12,991 bases of DNA from an uncultured Bacilli bacterium (GTDB taxonomy: Bacteria > Bacillota_I > Bacilli_A > RF39 > UBA660), in assembly GCA_910585335.1 (NCBI GenBank), contig CAJUCU010000001.1, positions 37,377 through 50,367 on the forward strand, read 5' to 3'. Positions 1 to 7,151 of this stretch are shown in pieces. The notes below the pieces were generated by a model that saw only the letters and a list, made by a program, of their open reading frames with translations, did no database searches and had not been told where the DNA came from. How positions within the stretch are numbered: the stretch's first letter is position 1; each line of letters starts with the position of its first letter. A program made the translations under genes and the position numbers.

Positions 1-1
1 T

Positions 2-712
2 TATGACATTAATAAATCTATGTTAGATCATCTAAATCAATATAAAGGACGAATTGAAAGTTACAAAAGTTATTTAGAAATGTGGATACATGAAATTAAA
101 ATTCCTCTTTCTAATGTTTTACTACATATCCATAATCAAAAAGGAGAGTCTGATGCTATATTACTCGACCAAATAAAAAAACTAGAAGATTATATGGACC
201 AGATATTATATTATTCTAGAGGTGAATATGCCGAGGTGGATTATTTTATTAAAGAGTGTTCTTTAAAGAGTGTGATTAATCACGTTATTCTTCGCAACAA
301 AGATAGTCTTTTATACCATAATGTTCATATTCATATCGATTTAGAAGATAAGACCGTTCTTTCTGACTCTAAGTGGCTTGAGTTTATTTTAAATCAAATT
401 ATTATCAATAGTGTTAAATACAAGGCTAAGAATATTACCTTTTCACTGAAAGTAGAGAACGATATCACAGTTCTTTCTATTAAAGATGATGGTATAGGTA
501 TTTTAAAAAGTGACTTACCTTTGGTGTTTGAAAAAAGCTTTACAGGAAAAAATGGAAGGCATAATACAAATTCTACAGGAATGGGACTCTATATTTGTCA
601 TAATCTTTGTAAAAAACTTGGACATTCTATCGAAGTATCTTCTGAAGTAGGAAAATTTACAGAAGTGACTATTACCTTTTTAAAACAAGATTTTTATGAT
701 ACTGTCCGTTAA
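2..712 (+). CDS. BceS-like sensor histidine kinase, C-terminal part (5' end outside window)
   Basis: This is the cytoplasmic kinase core of a membrane sensor kinase of the BceS (intramembrane-sensing) type, which phosphorylates a BceR-like response regulator when cell-wall-active peptides are present. The frame is open from base 2, so the gene is cut by the window edge; the N-terminal two-helix membrane anchor expected of this family is not visible. The phosphoacceptor box reads MWIHEIKIPL, with the histidine codon at 89-91. An N-box-like stretch (QIIINSVKYK), a G1 box (DDGIGI) and a G2 box (GMGLYICHNL) complete an intact HATPase domain. BceS proteins have about 330 residues and roughly 236 are seen here. 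The BceA/BceB-like transporter genes directly downstream support the assignment, because BceS senses transporter activity rather than the peptide itself. The response regulator gene presumably lies upstream, outside the window. Confidence 0.88.
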   Translation, partial: YDINKSMLDHLNQYKGRIESYKSYLEMWIHEIKIPLSNVLLHIHNQKGESDAILLDQIKKLEDYMDQILYYSRGEYAEVDYFIKECSLKSVINHVILRNKDSLLYHNVHIHIDLEDKTVLSDSKWLEFILNQIIINSVKYKAKNITFSLKVENDITVLSIKDDGIGILKSDLPLVFEKSFTGKNGRHNTNSTGMGLYICHNLCKKLGHSIEVSSEVGKFTEVTITFLKQDFYDTVR

Positions 713-742
713 GCTTACAGAAGTGTAAGCATTTGTAAGCTT
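713..742 (+). promoter_or_regulatory. Predicted BceR-type operator upstream of the bceAB-like genes
   Basis: The intergenic stretch contains TTACA-GAAG-TGTAA (715-728), an exact fit to the TNACA-N4-TGTAA inverted repeat known for BceR-like response regulators. A second TGTAAGC half-site follows at 734-740, one helical turn after the first (724-730), and could be the secondary low-affinity site described for such promoters. A possible -10 (TATCTT, 761-766) lies downstream, but I see no convincing -35, as expected for an activated promoter. That this drives the transporter genes is inference from position. Confidence 0.72.
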
Positions 743-797
743 AATCGATGGTAAAGAAAGTATCTTTTTCTTAAAATGAATGTGGAGGAGGAAAAAT

Positions 798-1564
798 ATG
801 AATGAAATTTTAAAAGTTGAAAAACTAGAAAAATATTATGGTGGAAAGTCCAATTTAACCAAAGCATTAAATGATGTTTCTTTTCATGCAGAAAAAGGAG
901 AATTTGTAGCAATTATGGGTGCTAGTGGTAGTGGCAAGACTACTCTTCTAAACTGTATTGCCACAATTGACAAAGTAACTGCTGGACATATTTTTGTGGA
1001 TGGACTTGATATTACGAAGTTAAAAGGAAATAACTTGAATAAATTTAGACGAGAGGAACTAGGTTTTATTTTTCAAGACTTTAATTTGTTAGATACGCTT
1101 ACTGCTTATGAAAATATTGCACTTGCCCTATCTATTCAAAATGTAAATGTCTTCGAAATTGAAGAAAAGATAAAAAAGGTGGCACACCAACTTGGTATAG
1201 AAGATGTACTTCAGAAATATCCTTATCAAATGAGTGGTGGTCAAAAGCAACGAGTGGCATCGCTCGTGCTATTATTACCAATCCAAAACTTATTTTAGCA
1301 GATGAACCAACTGGTGCCCTAGATTCTAAATCTTCTAAAATGCTACTTGAGAGATTTAATTATTTGAATCAGGAATTAAAGGCAACTATTTTAATGGTTA
1401 CTCATGACGCTTTTACAGCAAGTTATGCCTCTCGAGTTATATTCATAAAAGATGGCAAAGTGTTTAACGAGATTCATCGCGGGGATAATACTAGAAGCGA
1501 ATTTTTTGATAAGATTATTGATATTGTAACACTACTTGGAGGAGATCTTAACGATGCTCTTTAA
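798..1564 (+). pseudogene. BceA-like ABC transporter ATPase, frameshifted before Walker B
   Basis: This is the ATPase subunit of a BceAB-type antimicrobial peptide transporter. The start ATG at 798 follows GGAGGAGG (783-790). Residues 1-154 are intact: Walker A GASGSGKT (41-48), Q-loop FQDFN and signature SGGQKQR. After GTG GCA (1254-1259) the frame is lost. One base appears to be missing between 1259 and 1260, since inserting an A there restores VAIARAIITNPK and then Walker B LILADEPTGALD, the D-loop and the H-loop VTHD in the frame that ends at 1564. Read as is, translation stops at 1298 after 12 foreign residues, giving about 166 aa with no Walker B. The repaired product would have 255 aa, normal for BceA. 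The rest of the 3' part is undamaged, so the change is recent or a sequence error. The last 11 bases overlap the permease gene. Confidence 0.9.
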
Positions 1565-3587
1565 ACTATCCTTAAAAAATATTAAAAAGAGTTTTAAAGA
1601 TTATGCCATCTACTTTTTTACTCTAATTTTGGGTGTTGCCATCTTCTATGTGTTTAATGCCATTGAAAGTCAAACGGTACTTATTGATGCCACATCTGGT
1701 ACCGCTAGTATCATTGAACTTATGACGAATATGCTCTCTGGAGTCAGTGTCTTTGTTTCTTTCATACTTGGCTTCTTGATTATTTATGCTTCTCGTTTTT
1801 TAATTAAAAGACGAAAAAGAGAATTTGGTATCTATTTGACACTTGGGATGAGCAAGAGACGAATCTCTATGATTTTATTTTTTGAAACTATATTGATTGG
1901 TCTTATCTCTCTTGTCATCGGCCTTGGAATAGGTATTGTTTTGTCACAACTGATGAGTATTCTTGTTGCCAATATGTTTGAAGCAGATATGACAAAGTTT
2001 TCTTTTATTCTATCTAAAAGTGCTTGTATCAAATGTCTAATCTACTTTGGTATTATGTACTTGCTTGTGATGATTTTCAATACGATTAATATTGGGAGAT
2101 GTAAATTAATTGATCTGTTACATGGTAGCAAAAAAAGCGAAAAAGTAAAACTGAAAAACTCACTTTTGTGCACTGTTATCTTTCTTATTTCTGCTAGTGT
2201 TTTAGGATTTGCTTATTATATGGTTACTGGTGGAATCGAGACGATGCTAGACTCCGCTGATAAAATATTTATTCCTATTGCATTAGGAATTGTGTCTACC
2301 TTTTTTATCTTTTGGTCTTTATCAGGACTTATTTTGCGAATTGTTTCTAAAAGACGAAAGTTTTATTACAAAGGATTAAATAGTTTTACCTTAAGACAGA
2401 TTAGTAGCAAAATTAATACAACCGTATTTTCAATGAGTATTATTTGTCTTATGTTATTTGTGACTATTTGTATCCTTTCTAGTTCTCTATCTATTAAAAA
2501 TTCTATGACTGCTAATTTAGAGGAACTTGCTCCTGTTGATGTAGAATTTACTAAAATGATTGATATTGATACTAGTAATCCAGCTATTATTGAAGATTTT
2601 GATTTGTCAATTATAGAGACATTGGAAAAGAATCATTTTGATGTTCAGAATAAATTAAAGAATATCGTATCTTTCAATATTCATAAAACAGAGAAATTAA
2701 CTTTAAAAGAAACTTTGGGTAGAGAGGTTTTATCGAAGTATAAATTTATGCATTACGATGCCCCTGAGACAATTATTGCGCTTAGTGATTATAATAAAGT
2801 TGCCCGACTATTTGAACATAAAGAATACACTCTAAAAAAAGATGAGTATATGATTATTGCCGATTATGATGGAATGATTGATGCTCGAAATTTAGCATTA
2901 AAAGAGAGGCCTTCAATTGTTTTAGGAGAAAAACGTTATCAACCAAAATATGATGAATGTAAGTACGGCTTTCTTGAGATTTCCTCTACTCATATCAATG
3001 GTGGTGTTATCGTAGTTCCCGATGAGGCCTTAGAAAGTATTCCTGTTACAGATAAAGCATTGCTTGCTAATTTTAATACTAATAATAAAGAAGAAATTCA
3101 AAAAATTAATCAGGAACTTCGTGACTTTGCTGATAAAACTTGGGAGAATAGTAGTTTTACTACTGTTAATACCAAACTTGATATTGCAGAAAATAGTATC
3201 GGACTTGGGGCACTTGTCACCTTTATTGGTCTTTACTTAGGTATTATTTTCTTAATCTCTAGTGCAGCGATTCTTGCTTTAAAGGAGTTGTCTGAGAGCA
3301 GTGACAATAAAGAAAGATTTCGAATGCTACGAAAGATTGGTACAGATGAAGCACTTATTCGTAAGGCTTTATTCAGACAGATTGCTATTTTCTTCCTATT
3401 CCCGCTGATTCTTGCGATTATTCACTCTATTTTTGGTATTATGTTCTGTAATTATATTTTGGAAACATTTGGCAATGAACAGTTATTACCTTCGATTATT
3501 ATGACTTCTATCTTTATTATCATTATTTATGGTGGATACTTTCTTATTACCTATTTCTGTAGCAAAAATATTTTGAGAGATGCTTAA
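1554..3587 (+). CDS. BceB-like ABC transporter permease (FtsX family)
   Basis: This is the membrane subunit of the antimicrobial peptide transporter, which recognises the peptide or its lipid II-cycle complex and signals to the partner kinase. I chose ATG 1554, preceded by GGAGGAG (1538-1544), over an in-frame TTG at 1536 that overlaps the ribosome binding site; the product has 677 aa. The layout matches BceB: seven predicted membrane segments in the first ~310 residues, then an extracytoplasmic domain of more than 200 residues (about 310-545), then three membrane segments at the C terminus. That large loop between segments 7 and 8 is the BceB hallmark and the part that sets peptide specificity in the family. 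The gene overlaps the end of the ATPase gene by 11 bases, so its translation could be affected by the upstream frameshift. The exact peptide substrate cannot be read from the sequence. Confidence 0.9.
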   Translation: MLFKLSLKNIKKSFKDYAIYFFTLILGVAIFYVFNAIESQTVLIDATSGTASIIELMTNMLSGVSVFVSFILGFLIIYASRFLIKRRKREFGIYLTLGMSKRRISMILFFETILIGLISLVIGLGIGIVLSQLMSILVANMFEADMTKFSFILSKSACIKCLIYFGIMYLLVMIFNTINIGRCKLIDLLHGSKKSEKVKLKNSLLCTVIFLISASVLGFAYYMVTGGIETMLDSADKIFIPIALGIVSTFFIFWSLSGLILRIVSKRRKFYYKGLNSFTLRQISSKINTTVFSMSIICLMLFVTICILSSSLSIKNSMTANLEELAPVDVEFTKMIDIDTSNPAIIEDFDLSIIETLEKNHFDVQNKLKNIVSFNIHKTEKLTLKETLGREVLSKYKFMHYDAPETIIALSDYNKVARLFEHKEYTLKKDEYMIIADYDGMIDARNLALKERPSIVLGEKRYQPKYDECKYGFLEISSTHINGGVIVVPDEALESIPVTDKALLANFNTNNKEEIQKINQELRDFADKTWENSSFTTVNTKLDIAENSIGLGALVTFIGLYLGIIFLISSAAILALKELSESSDNKERFRMLRKIGTDEALIRKALFRQIAIFFLFPLILAIIHSIFGIMFCNYILETFGNEQLLPSIIMTSIFIIIIYGGYFLITYFCSKNILRDA

Positions 3588-3590
3588 AAT

Positions 3591-3698
3591 ATGAAATCTA
3601 CTTTTGATAGTTTAGAATCTGTTATACCTTTATTTTTACCACTTGCTCTACTACTTCTGTTCTTTCTTGTAGTTGCATGGGTAAAAATAAGAAAATAA
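3591..3698 (+). CDS. 35-aa single-span membrane peptide after BceB (VraH-like position)
   Basis: An ATG three bases after the permease stop opens a 35-residue frame. The first ~10 residues are polar (MKSTFDSLES). A continuous hydrophobic stretch of about 20 residues follows (VIPLFLPLALLLLFFLVVAW), then a basic tail (KIRK) that predicts a cytoplasmic C terminus. There is no separate strong ribosome binding site, so expression would rely on coupling to the permease stop three bases away. A terminator follows closely. Some BceAB-type operons carry such small membrane proteins: VraH of the Staphylococcus aureus vraDEH operon sits after the permease gene and is needed for high-level resistance. 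Position and topology fit that role, but I see no sequence similarity I could vouch for. It could also be a non-coding remnant, though its amphipathic layout argues for a real gene. Confidence 0.6.
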   Translation: MKSTFDSLESVIPLFLPLALLLLFFLVVAWVKIRK

Positions 3699-3731
3699 AA
3701 AAGACTACCTTTTTTATTTGATACTCTTTGG

Positions 3732-3760
3732 AGATACCTATTTAGGGTATCTTTTTATTT
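3732..3760 (+). terminator. Rho-independent terminator of the bce-like operon
   Basis: AGATACC (3732-3738) pairs with GGTATCT (3746-3752) around a 7-base loop and runs into TTTTTATTT. A weaker A/T-only hairpin (AAAAAAG 3697-3703 with CTTTTTT 3709-3715) lies just upstream and overlaps the end of the small peptide gene. The site lies between the plus-strand operon and the convergent small gene that ends at 3770. Confidence 0.75.
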
Positions 3761-3769
3761 CGTGATTTC

Positions 3770-3988
3770 TTATTTCTTAATTGGAAATTTTTTTTCAATT
3801 TTATTATAGATGATTCCTAACACTATTAAGTATAAGAAAGAACCAAAAAAAGTAATACAAAACCAAATTGGTTTATCAAAGAATAATATAGAAGGAATCA
3901 TTGCATAAGGATCCTTTGGCACTGTGAATGCTATAATAGTAATTATCATAACACCAATCACTGCTAGTGCATAGAATATCTTTTTCAT
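3770..3988 (-). CDS. Small two-span membrane protein, unknown function
   Basis: A 72-aa protein that I do not recognise. The start at 3988 is fixed by an AGGGAGGT ribosome binding site (plus-strand 3996-4003) spaced 7 bases before the ATG; an upstream in-frame ATG at 4033 lacks one. Residues ~4-25 form a first hydrophobic helix after MKK, and ~42-62 a second one (IWFCITFFGSFLYLIVLGII). A short loop with a KDPY motif lies between them, and the C-terminal tail is basic (KIEKKFPIKK), so both ends are probably cytoplasmic. It stands alone and converges on the bce-like operon. The first helix could be a signal anchor rather than a cleaved signal peptide, as no clear cleavage site is visible. Function unassigned. 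Confidence 0.7.
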   Translation of the reverse strand: MKKIFYALAVIGVMIITIIAFTVPKDPYAMIPSILFFDKPIWFCITFFGSFLYLIVLGIIYNKIEKKFPIKK

Positions 3989-4013
3989 TTTTTTCAACCT
4001 CCCTGTTCTTACT

Positions 4014-4022
4014 ATTTTACCA
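4014..4022 (-). promoter_or_regulatory. Probable extended -10 promoter of the small membrane protein gene
   Basis: On the minus strand TGGTAAAAT (plus-strand 4014-4022) fits an extended -10 element (TGnTATAAT), about 11 bases before the ribosome binding site. No good -35 is visible, which an extended -10 promoter can do without. Confidence 0.42.
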
Positions 4023-4098
4023 TATTTTTCCAAAAGTACATATATTAAATGTAGTGCAATTTATACTTCTTCATAAGATAATGAACATAGGTGATAAT

Positions 4099-4380
4099 AT
4101 GGCTATCAATGAAAATGATAACAAATATATCTATGTAATTGTTGGGCAGAATATTCGACGAATTCGGAAAGAAAAACATCTCACTCAATTACAGCTGGCG
4201 GAACTGATTCGATATAGTGAAGGTACTATTGCTAATATCGAAAATAGTAGTTTTCAAACTTTTAGTTTAGAATTTTTATATATACTCGCTAAGAAATTAA
4301 ATATCTCTATGAATGAGTTTTTCTATGGTGCTAACTTACCTGTAGTAAATGATGAAGACTTTGATTTGTCTGATAAATAA
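4099..4380 (+). CDS. XRE-family helix-turn-helix regulator
   Basis: A 93-aa DNA-binding protein of the Cro/C1 type. The start at 4099 is chosen because AGGTGA (4089-4094) lies just before it; an in-frame ATG at 4081 overlaps this signal and has none of its own. The HTH domain covers roughly residues 15-75: IGQNIRRIRKEKHLTQ (helix 1), LQLAELIRYSEGTIANIE (the turn and recognition helix), then a capping segment rich in hydrophobic residues ending LNISMNEFFYG. The acidic tail (NDEDFDLSDK) contains no second domain, so no effector-binding or peptidase domain is attached. It is a single gene, upstream of the metal operon on the same strand but separated from it by that operon's own promoter. Its targets are unknown; the divergent small membrane protein gene is a possible one. 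Confidence 0.85.
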   Translation: MAINENDNKYIYVIVGQNIRRIRKEKHLTQLQLAELIRYSEGTIANIENSSFQTFSLEFLYILAKKLNISMNEFFYGANLPVVNDEDFDLSDK

Positions 4381-4396
4381 AATTTTTTCTTTTTGT

Positions 4397-4439
4397 TTGA
4401 CATATGAATAGTTGTTCAACTATAATATTAACAGGAGGT
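4397..4439 (+). promoter_or_regulatory. Promoter with SmtB/CadC-type operator and ribosome binding site
   Basis: A near-perfect promoter: -35 TTGACA (4397-4402), 18-base spacer, -10 TATAAT (4421-4426). The spacer holds a perfect hyphenated dyad ATAGTTG-TT-CAACTAT (4408-4423), and also TGAATA-GT-TGTTCA (4405-4418), the TGAAyA-n2-TGTTCA pattern typical of ArsR/SmtB repressors. A dimer bound here would block RNA polymerase, so the operon is predicted to be autorepressed and opened by metal. AGGAGGT (4433-4439) is the ribosome binding site. Confidence 0.85.
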
Positions 4440-4449
4440 ATATTATATT

Positions 4450-4803
4450 ATGAAAGAACAATTTGTATGCGATTGTGATGTTGTTCATCAGGAAATTATA
4501 AATCAGGTGGAGATTCTTGATGATACTTTAACATTTGATATTGCGGATTTTTTTAAGATTTTTGGAGATAGTACTCGAGTGAAAATTTTATGGGCTTTAG
4601 AGAAACATGAAATGTGTGTTTGTGATTTAGCCTATCTATTACAAATGACGAAGTCTGCTATCTCTCATCAATTAAGAATTCTTAGAGATCATAAATTGGT
4701 GAAAGTTCGTAAAGATGGAAAATTTGTTTATTATCAGTTAAACGATTTCCATGTGAAGGATATTTTAGACAAATCTTTAGAGCATTTGGAGGAAGGAAAA
4801 TGA
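4450..4803 (+). CDS. CadC/SmtB-like metal-sensing repressor (ArsR family)
   Basis: A 117-aa winged-helix repressor expected to leave its operator when Zn, Cd or Pb binds. Two metal sites can be read. The alpha3N site has Cys7 and Cys9 in the N-terminal arm (FVCDCDVVH) with Cys56 and Cys58 (MCVCDLA) at the start of the alpha3 helix, as in CadC. The alpha5 site has Asp99, His101, His112 and Glu115, spaced D-x-H-x10-H-x2-E as in SmtB and CzrA. The recognition helix is MTKSAISHQLRILRDH and the wing is VRKDGKFVYYQL. The Cys-x-Cys spacing in the arm differs from the Cys7/Cys11 of staphylococcal CadC. The stop overlaps the ATPase start (ATGA, 4800-4803), giving translational coupling. The neighbouring ATPase and the operator support a metal-efflux repressor. 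Confidence 0.92.
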   Translation: MKEQFVCDCDVVHQEIINQVEILDDTLTFDIADFFKIFGDSTRVKILWALEKHEMCVCDLAYLLQMTKSAISHQLRILRDHKLVKVRKDGKFVYYQLNDFHVKDILDKSLEHLEEGK

Positions 4804-6617
4804 AACATAAAGAATTTTTGCGTGTTATTAGCAGTGCTTTCCTTTTTACGATTGCACTATTTCTTCCCTCTTCTCTCCTTCAAACTTCACTTTTTATCGT
4901 TAGTTATTTGATAGTTGGTATCGACGTTATATTTCATGCCATTCGCGGGTTTGGAAAGAGTTTTCTTTTAGATGAGCATTTTTTGATGTCTCTTGCAACG
5001 ATTGGAGCTTTTCTAATCGGAGAATATAAAGAGGCTGTGATGGTTATGATTTTATATCAAGTTGGAGAACTTTTTACGGATCACGCTACTGAGAAAAGCG
5101 AAGAAGAAATTAGTAAACTTATGGCCATACGGCCTGATTATGCTAACTTAGTAAAGAATGGCAAAGAGAAGAAGGTTTCTCCTGAAGAAGTGCGAGTAGA
5201 TGATATTATTTTTATCAAGAGCGGGGAGAAAATACCTCTAGATGGTGTTATTCTAGAAGGAGAATCTATGCTTGATACTAGTAGTTTAACCGGAGAAGCT
5301 CTACCTCAGCCAGTCGTGGTGGGAGACGTTGTTTTAAGTGGTTCTGTCAACTTAAGTGGAAGCCTTACTGTAAGAGTTCAAAGTGAGTTTAAAGATTCGA
5401 CTGTTCATAAGATTTTAGAGCTTGTTAAAAATGCTAGTACTAAAAAATCTAATTCTGAAAAATTTATAACAAAGTTTTCTAAATACTACACGCCAATTGT
5501 TGTTTTGATTGCTTTTACCATTGGCTTTATCATTCCCCTACTTTTCTCTTTGGAATTTCAGGAATATATAGAACGAGCTCTTATCTTCTTAGTGATTTCT
5601 TGCCCTTGTGCTTTGGTTATTTCTGTCCCACTTGGTTTCTTCTCTGGTATTGGAGGGGCTAGTCGGGTTGGTATCTTGATAAAAGGGAGCCATTACCTAG
5701 AGCGTCTTGCTCATATTAACTGTTTTGTTTTTGATAAGACTGGGACTCTAACAAAAGGGACTTTCGAGGTAGTTGATATCATCTCTTTGGGAATGTCTCA
5801 GGACGAGATTCTTTACTATGCTTCTTGTTCTGAACGAGACTCTTCTCACCCAATTGCCCTATCTATTAAGAAATACTATGGAAAAGATATATCAAAGGCT
5901 AAAATCAAAAGTGTCCAAGAACTTAGTGGTTTTGGCACAACAGCGCTTGTAGATAACCGGGAAGTAATCGTTGGAAATTATGCGTGCATGTTGAAAAATG
6001 ATATTTTATGTGAAGAGCTTCAAAATGATCATACTACTATTTATGTTGCCGTTGATAAAAAAGTTGGTGGAGTTATTTTTATTAATGATGTCGTAAAAGA
6101 AGAGGCTTCTTCTGCTATTTTAGAACTTAAAAAATTAGGTAGTGAAAAGTTTGTAATGCTTACTGGTGATAAAGAGGCTGTTGCTTCTCATATTTCTCAA
6201 CAGTTGAAACTAGACGATTATTATGCGGAACTTTTACCAGATGATAAAGTTGTAAAAGTAGAAGCCCTTTTAAAAGATTACCACGTTGCCTTTGTTGGAG
6301 ACGGTATTAATGATGCCCCAGTTCTTGCTATTTGTGATGTTGGTATTTCTATGGGTAAAGTTGGTAGTGATGCTGCCATTGAGGCGAGCGATATTGTAAT
6401 TATGACCGATCAGTTAAAAAAGCTTCCACAGGCAGTTAAAATTTCTAGGAAAACTCTTCGTATTGTTAAACAAAATATCGTGTTTGCTCTTACTGTTAAA
6501 TTTCTTATATTACTACTTGGGGCATTTGGTCTTGCTAATATGTGGTTTGCGGTTGTTGCCGATGTTGGTGTTTCTATTTTAGCTATTTTAAATTCGATGC
6601 GGGCGTTTCAATTATGA
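4800..6617 (+). CDS. Zn/Cd/Pb-exporting P1B-type ATPase (CadA/ZntA-like)
   Basis: A 605-aa membrane pump that uses ATP to export divalent soft metals. Key parts in order: actuator motif SLTGEALP (TGE 164-166), the metal-binding CPC in membrane segment 6 (268-270, ISCPCALVIS), the phosphorylation site DKTGTLTKG (Asp312), the P1B-specific SSHP (His350-Pro351), TGDKE, and the hinge GDGINDAP (500-507). Segment 7 carries Lys567 and segment 8 Asp588 (ADVGVSILAILNSMR), the pair typical of the P1B-2 Zn/Cd/Pb subgroup rather than Cu pumps. The protein begins almost directly with a membrane helix: there is no N-terminal GxxCxxC metal-binding domain, so it is shorter than most CadA proteins (about 700 aa or more). 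ATGA overlaps link it to the repressor gene before it and the alkyltransferase gene after it. Confidence 0.95.
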   Translation: MKHKEFLRVISSAFLFTIALFLPSSLLQTSLFIVSYLIVGIDVIFHAIRGFGKSFLLDEHFLMSLATIGAFLIGEYKEAVMVMILYQVGELFTDHATEKSEEEISKLMAIRPDYANLVKNGKEKKVSPEEVRVDDIIFIKSGEKIPLDGVILEGESMLDTSSLTGEALPQPVVVGDVVLSGSVNLSGSLTVRVQSEFKDSTVHKILELVKNASTKKSNSEKFITKFSKYYTPIVVLIAFTIGFIIPLLFSLEFQEYIERALIFLVISCPCALVISVPLGFFSGIGGASRVGILIKGSHYLERLAHINCFVFDKTGTLTKGTFEVVDIISLGMSQDEILYYASCSERDSSHPIALSIKKYYGKDISKAKIKSVQELSGFGTTALVDNREVIVGNYACMLKNDILCEELQNDHTTIYVAVDKKVGGVIFINDVVKEEASSAILELKKLGSEKFVMLTGDKEAVASHISQQLKLDDYYAELLPDDKVVKVEALLKDYHVAFVGDGINDAPVLAICDVGISMGKVGSDAAIEASDIVIMTDQLKKLPQAVKISRKTLRIVKQNIVFALTVKFLILLLGAFGLANMWFAVVADVGVSILAILNSMRAFQL

Positions 6618-7072
6618 CAGAACTTTTTTATGATTATTATGATAGTCCTATTGGTATGATTAAGGTTACTGCTACCAATCAATACCTTATTATGTGTCAA
6701 TTCTGCTCTGCTCGCGAAGAAGAACATCCAAATAGTATTACTGAGCTTACTTGCTTGCAGTTAGAAGAATACTTTACTTTTAAAAGATGCAAATTTGATA
6801 TAGCCTATCAAGCGCAGGGAACTCTTTTTCAACAGGAGGTGTGGAAAAAACTTGCAGAAATTCCATATGGGAAGACTTTTCATTATTCTGATATTGCTCG
6901 AATGTTAAAAAAAGAAAAAGCAGTTCGTGCTGTTGCTCATGCCATTGGACAAAATCCATTATTAATTATTATTCCCTGCCATCGGGTGGTTGGAAAAAAT
7001 GGTACTCTTCATGGGTATAAAGCAGGAATTGAGCGCAAGCAATATTTATTAGATATGGAATATCCACAGTAA
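6614..7072 (+). CDS. ogt: Methylated-DNA--protein-cysteine methyltransferase (Ogt/AdaB-like)
   Basis: A suicide DNA repair enzyme that moves alkyl groups from O6-alkylguanine (and O4-alkylthymine) to its own cysteine. The product has 152 aa. The active site is IPCHRVVG with Cys122, followed by the conserved GTLHGYKAGIERKQYLL segment. The DNA-binding helix with the Arg finger is KAVRAVAHAIGQNP (Arg105), and the domain entry FQQEVWKKLAEIPYGKT is typical. The N-terminal ~65 residues form the usual less conserved RNase H-like domain. The start at 6614 overlaps the ATPase stop (ATGA), so it belongs to the metal operon. The pairing is not an obligatory one; it would place alkylation repair under metal-responsive control. 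The gene ends inside a terminator hairpin. Confidence 0.93.
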   Translation: MTELFYDYYDSPIGMIKVTATNQYLIMCQFCSAREEEHPNSITELTCLQLEEYFTFKRCKFDIAYQAQGTLFQQEVWKKLAEIPYGKTFHYSDIARMLKKEKAVRAVAHAIGQNPLLIIIPCHRVVGKNGTLHGYKAGIERKQYLLDMEYPQ

Positions 7073-7087
7073 ATTGTGGATATTTTT
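7059..7087 (+). terminator. Rho-independent terminator of the metal operon
   Basis: AATATCCAC (7059-7067) pairs with GTGGATATT (7076-7084), and T residues run to 7087. The stop codon of the alkyltransferase gene (7070-7072) lies in the 8-base loop. Confidence 0.8.
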
Positions 7088-7089
7088 GC

Positions 7090-7148
7090 TTGACAAAAAA
7101 TATATATTATTGTATAACTGCATTAATCAATTAACACAGATGGGAGGG
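7090..7148 (+). promoter_or_regulatory. Promoter of the GntR-ABC operon, with possible operator
   Basis: TTGACA (7090-7095), a 17-base spacer and TATAAC (7113-7118) form a good promoter only three bases after the preceding terminator. Just downstream TTAAT-CA-ATTAA (7123-7134) is a dyad that could be the autorepression site of the GntR protein, but it is A/T-rich and may be chance. GGGAGGG (7142-7148) is the ribosome binding site. Confidence 0.72.
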
Positions 7149-7151
7149 ACT

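Noticed and set aside
715..912. 65-codon minus-strand frame over the operator and the BceA-like start
   Set aside because: It runs antisense across a regulatory region and conserved ATPase coding sequence, with no ribosome binding site.
1254..1270. Programmed -1 frameshift that would rescue the BceA-like ATPase
   Set aside because: No slippery heptamer (X XXY YYZ) is present at GTGGCATCG and no strong downstream stem is visible; BceA-type ATPases are not known to use recoding.
4800..6617. Mycoplasma-type genetic code (TGA as Trp)
   Set aside because: TGA ends the repressor and the ATPase at family-typical C termini, and Trp is encoded by TGG, so the standard bacterial code applies.
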